51,242 nt of DNA from COE1 sp036310845. GTDB taxonomy: Bacteria > Bacillota > Clostridia > Lachnospirales > Lachnospiraceae. A program made the translations under genes and the position numbers. The notes below the pieces were generated by a model. It saw only the letters and a program-made list of their open reading frames with translations. It searched no databases and was not told where the DNA came from. Position 1 is the stretch's first letter; the number at the start of each line of letters is the position of its first letter. Below, piece after piece: positions 45,453 through 51,242 of the stretch. Location: contig JAXJRB010000184.1 of NCBI GenBank assembly GCA_036310845.1, positions 1 through 51,242 of the forward strand. The letters run 5' to 3'.

Positions 45453-46184
45453 TCATCTTTTCTGTTTTCCCATAGTGTTTTGCAATTCAATAAGCTTAAT
45501 TTCATTTTTCATGGATTCCTTAAATACATTGACAAAATTCTTCTGACCACAGTACAAACAAGTATCTGTTGTTCCTCCACTCATATCTCCTGTAAGAACA
45601 TGTTCTGAATCTACAATCAAACGTATTTGAGGTTCTTTCTTATCCGTAAGATACGTAATCGCTCCTGGAAAATCAACCTCTTCACTCACAATGAGAACAA
45701 CTTTTTTCCCATTTTCTATCAAACTTTCTATATCTTTCCTACATTTCTCAAGAAATTCAACAGGCATAGATACATAGATTCTATACTGCACATTTGCAAG
45801 CATATAGTGAATCTTATCCATGATATGCTTATGATTGGAAATAGTGATATAACCTTCACAGTCTGCATTGTTTTTCGGCATATCGCGAACCAGCTCATCC
45901 TTGGTTTTCTGCAAATGACGAATCTTGTTAGTGCAAAATTCCTCTATATTAACGGCCGTATATTTATTGGTACTACCTTCTAACAGATAGGCGGCACCTT
46001 CTTCTACTAGACTTGCCAATGCATTGTACACATTAGAACGCGAAATACCTGTTATCTTCGATGTCTCGTAACCAGAAAGTTCTTGGTTCGCAGCCAAACA
46101 CAGGTAAATCATAGCCTCCTGCCTCGTCAACCCAAAAAGCATAAGCTTATTAATTAAAGCAGCTTCTTCCATAGGCTCCTCCAT
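45453..46184 (-). CDS. TrmB-like transcriptional regulator
   Basis: 243 residues. The N-terminal winged helix (LINKLMLFGLTRQEAMIYLCLA, then GYETSKITGISRSNVYNALASLVEEGAAYLL) is typical of TrmB/MarR-like proteins, followed by a coiled segment with NKIRHLQKTKDELVRDM. The C-terminal half resembles the phospholipase-D-like effector domain of TrmB proteins, ending with a CLYCG knuckle. It lies 19 bp after ddh and upstream of lysA, so it is probably the lysine-pathway regulator. Effector unknown. TrmB proteins are best known from archaeal sugar control, so a lysine role would be notable. Confidence 0.8.
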   Translation of the reverse strand: MEEPMEEAALINKLMLFGLTRQEAMIYLCLAANQELSGYETSKITGISRSNVYNALASLVEEGAAYLLEGSTNKYTAVNIEEFCTNKIRHLQKTKDELVRDMPKNNADCEGYITISNHKHIMDKIHYMLANVQYRIYVSMPVEFLEKCRKDIESLIENGKKVVLIVSEEVDFPGAITYLTDKKEPQIRLIVDSEHVLTGDMSGGTTDTCLYCGQKNFVNVFKESMKNEIKLIELQNTMGKQKR

Positions 46185-46203
46185 CTGTCTACAAACATAA
46201 TAA

Positions 46204-47190
46204 TTAAAGCATATGTGCTCTCAGTTCCTCTCCACTCTGCTTGCAAAGATATGCAGGTGCTACATCAAATACTGTCTTACAGCCCTTCTGTCCTTCCTTG
46301 TTCATACGGTATGCTGCTCTTGCATAAGCTACCAGAACACTTGCTGTAAATTCCGGGTTAGAATCTAATTTTAAGCTATATTCAATAATGTGCTGATTTT
46401 CTCCATTCCATCCAGTCTTTCCACTACGAATAACAAAGCCACCATGTGGAATACCACTGTGATTCTTATTCAACTCTTCCTGTGAAATAAAGTTTACAGT
46501 TGTATCATAATCAGCAAAATAATTTGGCATTTCTTTAATTTCTTTTTCAATTCTTGCAAGATCAGCGCCTTCCTTAGCTACAACAAAACATTCTCTTGTA
46601 TGCTTCTGTCTTGTAGTAAGCTCTGGAGCGCTTCCGCTTCTAACTTGTTCTAATGCTTCCGGTACAGGGATGGTATACTGCTTTGCATCTGCTACACCAT
46701 CAATTCTTCGAATTGCATCAGAGTGTCCCTGGCTTACTCCCTTCCCCCAGAAAGTATAGTCTTGTCCATCTGATAAAATAGCACTTGCATATACACGATT
46801 TAAAGAGAACATTCCAGGATCCCAACCTACAGAAATGATACCAACTTTTCCTGATTCCTGTGCTGTCTTATCTACATTTGCAAAATGCTCCGGAATTCTT
46901 GCATGTGTATCAAAGCTATCGATTACATTAAAATATTTTGCATATTCCGGTGTCTGAACTGGAAGATCTGTTGCACTACCACCACAAATAACCAATACAT
47001 CAATCTCATCCTTTTTCGCTAACATATCATCAATGTGATAAACTCCCGCTGTTTCTGTTAAAATATTTACTGTTTCCGGGCTACGACGTGTAAAAACAGC
47101 AACCAATTCCATATCATCATTCTGCTTAACTGCACACTCTACGCCACGTCCAAGATTACCATATCCTAAAATTCCAATTCTAATGCTCAT
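46204..47190 (-). CDS. ddh: meso-Diaminopimelate D-dehydrogenase
   Basis: 328 residues. NADPH-dependent one-step amination of tetrahydrodipicolinate to meso-diaminopimelate, bypassing the acylase branches. It consumes ammonium directly. The Rossmann start is RIGILGYGNLGRGVECA with AVFTRRSPE for the 2'-phosphate; substrate-site motifs include ICGGSATDLP, DSFDTHARIPEHF and SVGWDPGMFSLNR, and HGGFVIRSG and PAYLC near the end, all as in characterised Ddh. It leads ddh-trmB-lysA under a strong promoter overlapped by a long dyad. Confidence 0.95.
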   Translation of the reverse strand: MSIRIGILGYGNLGRGVECAVKQNDDMELVAVFTRRSPETVNILTETAGVYHIDDMLAKKDEIDVLVICGGSATDLPVQTPEYAKYFNVIDSFDTHARIPEHFANVDKTAQESGKVGIISVGWDPGMFSLNRVYASAILSDGQDYTFWGKGVSQGHSDAIRRIDGVADAKQYTIPVPEALEQVRSGSAPELTTRQKHTRECFVVAKEGADLARIEKEIKEMPNYFADYDTTVNFISQEELNKNHSGIPHGGFVIRSGKTGWNGENQHIIEYSLKLDSNPEFTASVLVAYARAAYRMNKEGQKGCKTVFDVAPAYLCKQSGEELRAHML

Positions 47191-47243
47191 ATCTTAATTC
47201 CTTTCCTTTTAATAAAAATACTATACAATTTTACGCTTTACAT

Positions 47244-47292
47244 TAGTAGTACTGTTTGATACTACTATAGTATTATTCTCTTATCTTGTCAA
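47244..47292 (-). promoter_or_regulatory. Promoter and 8-bp dyad operator of ddh
   Basis: Minus-strand -35 TTGACA (47287-47292), -10 TATAGT (47264-47269), 17-bp spacer. A perfect dyad TAGTAGTA-N8-TACTACTA (47244-47267) overlaps the -10 and the start site, the position of a repressor operator. No lysine riboswitch is present. Confidence 0.75.
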
Positions 47293-47358
47293 GAAAGAAC
47301 AACCATAGTTTATGAAATTTCTATTTCTTCTGCATAGTTTTAACGTCCTCCTAAAAGC

Positions 47359-47388
47359 AAAAAACCACTTACCCAAAGATAAGTGGTC
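47359..47388 (-). terminator. Terminator of the signal peptidase gene
   Basis: A CCACTTA/TAAGTGG stem with an 8-nt loop followed by T6 on the minus strand, about 30 bp after the stop. Confidence 0.8.
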
Positions 47389-47419
47389 GAAACAACCATA
47401 AAATTATTCCTCTGAAAAC

Positions 47420-47953
47420 TTATTCCAACACCCTAATCTCCGGGTAAAATGTAAATGCTGCCTTCCCTATAATTTCATCTTTTTCTACGAAACTATTCTG
47501 CCAATAACGAGAATCCCATGAATTATTACGATTATCTCCCAGCATAAAATAGCAATCCTTTGGCACTTCAAATGGAGCAAAATCATATTCTATACGTTCT
47601 GTCGTAAAATCATTCTCCATCTTTACTCCATTAATATAGACATACCCATCTATCCCTTCGATAGTTTCTCCAGGCAATCCCATTACACGCTTTAAATACA
47701 AAGTTTCTCCATCATCCGGATAATAGAAAGCAACAATGTCTCCCCTCTGCGGTTCTTCTGCTATGTACGCCAAGCGATTAATCATAATTCTATCGCCCGT
47801 CATCACCGTTTCTTCCATGGAACCAGAAGGTACCAAGGCACTCGCTACCACATTTTCCTTCAAAAACATAGCAGCCAAAACTGCTAAAAATATAATTTTA
47901 GAATAATCCAATACCTCTAATAAAATTCTCTTCAATAACGTTCTTTCTCTCAT
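47420..47953 (-). CDS. lepB: Signal peptidase I
   Basis: 177 residues, the usual small Gram-positive form. One N-terminal membrane helix (IIFLAVLAAMFLKENVV), then the catalytic Ser in ALVPSGSMEET and the general-base Lys in LYLKRVMGLPGE, followed by YFMLGDNRNNSWDSRYW (box E). It removes signal peptides from Sec substrates such as the amylase in this window. It lies 52 bp after ung, possibly co-transcribed. Confidence 0.93.
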   Translation of the reverse strand: MRERTLLKRILLEVLDYSKIIFLAVLAAMFLKENVVASALVPSGSMEETVMTGDRIMINRLAYIAEEPQRGDIVAFYYPDDGETLYLKRVMGLPGETIEGIDGYVYINGVKMENDFTTERIEYDFAPFEVPKDCYFMLGDNRNNSWDSRYWQNSFVEKDEIIGKAAFTFYPEIRVLE

Positions 47954-48005
47954 TCATCCTTCCCCCTTATCTGACTCATCCGTTATCCAAAGACAATAAA
48001 ATCCA

Positions 48006-48683
48006 TTAGATATTCTCGATCTGCCAATCAATTGGATCAATGCCATTCGCCTGTAAAAATTCGTTTGCCTGACTAAAATGTTTACAACCAAAGAATCCTC
48101 TGTACGCAGACAACGGACTTGGATGAGGCGCTCTCAAAATCAAATGTTTTGGATTCGTCAACATCGGTATTTTACTCTGCGCTGGTCTTCCCCACAACAG
48201 ATATACTACCGGTCTGTCCTGTGCGTTTACTGCCTGAATAATAGCATCTGTAAACTTCTCCCATCCTTTTCCCTGATGTGAATTGGCCTGATGTTCTCTT
48301 ACTGTAAGAACGGTATTTAACAATAAAACACCTTGGTCTGCCCATTTTTTCAAATAACCATTATTCGGAATATAGCAACCCAAATCACTATTCAGCTCTT
48401 TGTAAATATTCTGCAAAGATGGTGGTAAATCCGGCTGACTTGGCAATACTGAAAAGCTTAATCCATGTGCCTGATTTACATTATGATATGGGTCCTGCCC
48501 CAATAGCAATACCTTCACCTTACTCAATGGGGTAAAATGCATCGCATTAAAAATATCATCTGCCGGGGGATATACCACTAATTTGCTATACTCTTCCTTT
48601 ACAAACTGATATAACTCTTTATAATAATCTTTCTTAAACTCACTATTGATTGCCTCTAACCAATCATTTGAAAGCTGTGCCAT
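48006..48683 (-). CDS. ung: Uracil-DNA glycosylase
   Basis: 225 residues. Removes uracil from DNA. Water-activating Asp in VLLLGQDPYHN, the uracil-binding region LLLNTVLTVREHQANSH, and the Leu-loop HPSPLSAYRGFFG with the catalytic His. The ATG at 48683 has GAGG 8 nt upstream; an in-frame TTG two codons earlier is less likely. It lies downstream of hisF with a gap containing only a GAAAATCCC/GGGATTTTC hairpin (about 48746-48786) that lacks a U tract. Confidence 0.95.
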   Translation of the reverse strand: MAQLSNDWLEAINSEFKKDYYKELYQFVKEEYSKLVVYPPADDIFNAMHFTPLSKVKVLLLGQDPYHNVNQAHGLSFSVLPSQPDLPPSLQNIYKELNSDLGCYIPNNGYLKKWADQGVLLLNTVLTVREHQANSHQGKGWEKFTDAIIQAVNAQDRPVVYLLWGRPAQSKIPMLTNPKHLILRAPHPSPLSAYRGFFGCKHFSQANEFLQANGIDPIDWQIENI

Positions 48684-48808
48684 TTCCAATACCTCACATA
48701 TTCATTATCATGCTGTCTTTACAACTATTCCAAATCTTCTCAATATATGGGAAAATCCCTCAAAAAAACTTTTCGATGGGATTTTCTCTTACCAATTCAT
48801 TCACTTCT

Positions 48809-49570
48809 CTATAATCTAACAGATACTCCTCTTTCTCTTAGATACTGCTTTACTTCCTTAATTTCAAGCTCCTTAAAATGGAACAATGAAGCCGCAAGCG
48901 CTGCATCTGCTTTTCCTGCATCTAATGCATCATAAAAATGCTCTAAAGTACCAGCTCCGCCTGATGCAATAACCGGAACAGAAACATTTTCAGAAATCAT
49001 TCTAGTAAGTTCAATATCGTAACCATTCTTTGTTCCATCACAGTCCATACTAGTTAAAAGAATCTCACCTGCACCAAGCTTATCTGCTTTCATTGCCCAT
49101 TCAACTGCATCGATTCCCATATCTACACGACCGCCATTTTTGAAGATATTCCAGCCTGACCCATCTGCTCTACGCTTTGCATCAATCGCCACTACTACAC
49201 ACTGACTACCAAACTTATCAGCCGCCTCGCTAATCAAATTCGGATTCATAATTGCTGCACTGTTAACGGCAACCTTATCTGCACCTTCACGCAATACCGC
49301 TTTAAAATCTTCAACGGTTCTAATGCCACCACCAACAGTAAAAGGTATAAATACCTTTTCTGCAACTTTACGAACCATGTCAACAACCGTTCTTCTATTA
49401 TCCGAAGATGCTGTAATGTCAAGAAAAACCACCTCATCTGCGCCAGCTTTATCATATGCTGCCGCAACTGCAACAGGATCACCTGCATCAATCAAATTTA
49501 CAAAATTAACACCCTTTACTACTCGTCCATTATTTACATCCAAACATGGAATAATTCTCTTTGTATGCAT
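48809..49570 (-). CDS. hisF: Imidazole glycerol phosphate synthase, cyclase subunit
   Basis: 253 residues, TIM barrel. The catalytic Asp pair is in IIPCLDVNNGRVVKG (Asp11) and VVVAIDAKR (Asp130). Phosphate loops: TVGGGIRTVEDF and ASGGAGTLEHF. Uses ammonia from HisH to form IGP and AICAR. It starts 12 bp after hisH. No other his gene is present in the window. Confidence 0.96.
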   Translation of the reverse strand: MHTKRIIPCLDVNNGRVVKGVNFVNLIDAGDPVAVAAAYDKAGADEVVFLDITASSDNRRTVVDMVRKVAEKVFIPFTVGGGIRTVEDFKAVLREGADKVAVNSAAIMNPNLISEAADKFGSQCVVVAIDAKRRADGSGWNIFKNGGRVDMGIDAVEWAMKADKLGAGEILLTSMDCDGTKNGYDIELTRMISENVSVPVIASGGAGTLEHFYDALDAGKADAALAASLFHFKELEIKEVKQYLRERGVSVRL

Positions 49571-49582
49571 ATTCTGCCTCCT

Positions 49583-50188
49583 CTATAATGCAATAAAATT
49601 CTCGATAATCTTCAAACCAACTTCTGAACTCTTTTCAGGATGGAACTGACACGCAAAAACATTATCTTTTTCTACTGCTGCATGAATAAGAGTCGCATAC
49701 TCTGTTGTTGCAACGACAATCTCTGGTTCCTCTGCCTGTAAATAGTAGGAGTGAACAAAATATACATATGAATCTTCTTCTAATCCTGCAAATAATCTTC
49801 CTTTATTTGGAAATTTCAAAGAATTCCATCCAATCTGCGGAACCTTTAATCCCTGATAATCAGGAATCTTTGTAATCTTACCTTTTAAAAGACCAAGGCC
49901 TTTTACTCCTACGCACTCTTCACTACATTCAAATAAAAGCTGCAAACCAAGACAAATTCCAAGAAATGGAGTCCCTTTATTTACGACCTCATGAATTACT
50001 TCTTCAAGTCCATAATTTCTAATTTTTTTCATTGCATCTCCAAAAGCACCTACTCCCGGAAGAATCACTTTATCAGCTGCAAGAATTTCATCTCTATCCC
50101 TTGTAATCACAACCTGTTCACCTAATGAAAGAATTGCCTTTTCGACGCTCTTAATATTACCAGCATCATAATCAATTATTGCTATCAT
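49583..50188 (-). CDS. hisH: Imidazole glycerol phosphate synthase, glutaminase subunit
   Basis: 201-residue class I amidotransferase. Nucleophile Cys in FLGICLGLQLLFE; His/Glu in CQFHPEKSSEVG. It begins IAIIDYDAGNIKSVEKA. Yet another glutamine-consuming enzyme, but its leader shows no ANTAR-type hairpin. AICAR made by HisHF feeds the purine pathway found at 6-13 kb. Confidence 0.95.
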   Translation of the reverse strand: MIAIIDYDAGNIKSVEKAILSLGEQVVITRDRDEILAADKVILPGVGAFGDAMKKIRNYGLEEVIHEVVNKGTPFLGICLGLQLLFECSEECVGVKGLGLLKGKITKIPDYQGLKVPQIGWNSLKFPNKGRLFAGLEEDSYVYFVHSYYLQAEEPEIVVATTEYATLIHAAVEKDNVFACQFHPEKSSEVGLKIIENFIAL

Positions 50189-50358
50189 GTACCTTTACTC
50201 CTTATTTTTCATGTTTTTCCTTTATATTTTCAACAATTTGTTAGTTACATTTCGTTCCTCTTTCTAGCATATTGTTACATATCATTTATGCAACTAATTT
50301 GTAAATAATTGGTACGTTTTTATCAACTGCTTACTATTTGTCATTTGTTTCCCTCCAT
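50189..50358 (-). other. hisH upstream region with a 16-codon open frame
   Basis: No T-box or other known leader is seen. A 16-codon frame (50344 to 50294, MTNSKQLIKTYQLFTN) has a strong GGAGG site and follows directly after the arsC-like terminator. It is not His-rich, so a classical attenuator peptide is not supported. A possible promoter TTGATA-N17-TACAAA overlaps it. Significance unknown. Confidence 0.3.
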
Positions 50359-50416
50359 AAAAAAAGAAAGTGCCCCAAATGCATATAAAGAATCATACCA
50401 TTTTTGAAGCACTTTG
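50359..50416 (-). terminator. Second terminator after the ArsC-like gene
   Basis: An AAAGTGC/GCACTTT stem extended by CAAA(AA)TG/CATTTG, with a long loop, followed by TCTTTTTTT on the minus strand. Confidence 0.7.
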
Positions 50417-50481
50417 TCGATTTATATTTGCCCTGATTGGATTAAATGATTGGATTAAAAAATCTTCTCTGCTACAAAACT

Positions 50482-50525
50482 AAAAAGCGCACCTTCAGAC
50501 ATGTAATATTGTCCGTTGGTGCTTC
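50482..50525 (-). terminator. First terminator after the ArsC-like gene
   Basis: AAGCACC pairs with GGTGCGCTT, with an inner GGACA/TGTCT stem, followed by TTTT on the minus strand. Its 5' arm overlaps the stop codon. Confidence 0.7.
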
Positions 50526-50868
50526 AGTGGTTCCAGCCCTTCCATACATCCGGCTGATATCCGAGTGTTGATTGCTTTCCATTTCTAACTACCGGTTCTT
50601 TGATTACCTGTGGATTCTCAAGTACTTTTTCCAATTTATCTTCATCTGCAATATACTTAATAATAGCAAGTGTATCTTGATCCTTGCCATCCCAATTAAT
50701 CATATTCTCAAGACCACCATTAGCCTGTGCAACAGAATTAAACTCTCCCTTGCTCATGCCCTTTTCTTTCATATCAATAAACTGATACTTAATGCCTCGT
50801 TCCTTGAAAAAACGCTCCGCTTTCTTCGTATCATTACATTTCTTTGTTCCAAAAATCTGTATATTCAT
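50524..50868 (-). CDS. ArsC/Spx-family protein
   Basis: 114 residues with the thioredoxin-like ArsC fold: MNIQIFGTKKCNDTKKAERFFKERGI, then KEPVVRNGKQSTLGYQPDVWKGW. A single N-terminal Cys (KKCND) and no CxxC, so it is neither classical Spx (CxxC) nor a complete arsenate reductase triad; it is closest to the YffB/uncharacterised ArsC-like group. Possible roles are a glutathione-independent thiol oxidoreductase or an RNA polymerase partner; neither is shown. It stands alone between the rRNA terminator and its own two terminators. Confidence 0.8.
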   Translation of the reverse strand: MNIQIFGTKKCNDTKKAERFFKERGIKYQFIDMKEKGMSKGEFNSVAQANGGLENMINWDGKDQDTLAIIKYIADEDKLEKVLENPQVIKEPVVRNGKQSTLGYQPDVWKGWNH

Positions 50869-50920
50869 CTACAAACGCTCCCTTACTTGCATATTATCTT
50901 ACAGTTCTTTCCGATTATTT

Positions 50921-50946
50921 AAAAAAGCCTTGTTACAAAACAAGAC
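50921..50946 (-). terminator. Terminator of the rRNA operon
   Basis: An 8-bp stem (GTCTTGTT with AACAAGGC, one G-U), 4-nt loop, then T6 on the minus strand, about 110 bp after the 23S 3' end. No 5S rRNA lies in between. Confidence 0.75.
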
Positions 50947-51053
50947 CTAATAAAATAACTTTTATATACACATTGTATTCCTTCAAAACCGAACACACAA
51001 ATCTTTATCAAACATTTTACTTCCGTTCTAAACAATTCTTCATTTACCTTCCA

Positions 51054-51242
51054 GGATAAGCCCTCGACCTATTAGTGACATTCAGCTTAATGCATTACTG
51101 CACTTACACCCATGTCCTATCTACCTCGTAGTCTTCAAGGGGTCTTACTTGCTCGAAGCAAGGGATATCTCATCTTGAGGGGGGCTTCACGCTTAGATGC
51201 CTTCAGCGTTTATCCCTGCCGGACTTGGCTACCCTGCCATGG
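51054..51242 (-). rRNA. 23S ribosomal RNA, 3' end (partial)
   Basis: Read on the minus strand, the sequence contains the conserved 3' region of 23S rRNA: CGCTGAAGGCATCTAAGCG, then GATGAGATATCCC, then ACTAATAGGTCGAGGGCTTA just before the 3' end, which I place near 51054-51060. The gene continues beyond the window edge. The 3' flank carries a GTTCGGTTTTGAAGGAA segment commonly seen after 23S genes in Clostridia. Confidence 0.95.

Noticed and set aside
47191..47419. Possible lysine riboswitch before ddh
   Set aside because: The promoter is close to the gene and the leader is too short and lacks the five-helix core; only a DNA dyad is seen.
48746..48786. GAAAATCCC/GGGATTTTC hairpin after hisF as a terminator
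   Set aside because: Good stem but no U tract on the minus strand; not strong enough to list as a terminator.
1..51242. CRISPR arrays, insertion sequences, prophage or tRNA genes
   Set aside because: No spaced direct repeats, transposase or phage motifs, or cloverleaf sequences were found on either strand; all long gaps are explained by promoters, leaders and terminators.

Overview
The window is a low-GC Clostridia chromosome segment, most likely Lachnospiraceae. I infer this from the codon use, the type III plus short type I glutamine synthetases, the ANTAR regulator, the large extracellular GH13 starch enzyme, the Ddh lysine route and the form of the 23S rRNA 3' end. Almost every gene is on the minus strand. 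No phage, insertion sequence or CRISPR array was found. Assignments rest on reading motifs; no database search was possible.

Layout. 1-2.2 kb: a GC-richer structured segment, an RluA-type pseudouridine synthase and a MerR regulator with a membrane tail. 2.2-20.6 kb: one nitrogen and nucleotide block. Read on the minus strand it runs gdhA, glnN, asnB, then purC-purB-purA-pyrG-purF-carA-carB; glnA and an ANTAR antiterminator (NitR-like) run divergently on the plus strand. 20.7-29.5 kb: chemoreceptor, PlsC, Uup-type ABC-F, a small membrane protein, GreA with an overlapping tiny zinc-ribbon gene, a cytidylate-kinase-like protein, an ArsB/NhaD-type permease and a formate/nitrite channel. 29.7-35.8 kb: the F1Fo ATP synthase operon, with delta and alpha in one reading frame. 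36.3-42.5 kb: a 1,624-residue secreted amylase/pullulanase and a divergent LacI regulator. 42.5-50.9 kb: MATE exporter, lysA-trmB-ddh, signal peptidase, uracil-DNA glycosylase, hisF-hisH and an ArsC-like protein. 51.05 kb to the end: the 3' end of a 23S rRNA gene.

Most notable observation. Four leaders (glnA, gdhA, glnN, purC) carry the same arrangement: a 6-bp stem with a hexaloop having A at position 1 and G at position 4, the RNA signature read by ANTAR proteins. The whole hairpin lies inside the 5' arm of an intrinsic terminator. In three of the four it begins 8-9 nt after the -10 box of a strong sigma-A-type promoter, essentially at the transcript start. The ANTAR gene sits just downstream of glnA. 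This suggests a compact single-hairpin antitermination regulon that couples ammonium assimilation to the seven-gene operon holding the glutamine-consuming enzymes PurF, PyrG and CarAB. The regulator's receiver domain has lost its phospho-acceptor Asp, so its signal is unlikely to be phosphorylation.

Second observation: the in-frame AtpH-AtpA fusion. It poses a stoichiometry problem, because F1 has three alpha and one delta.
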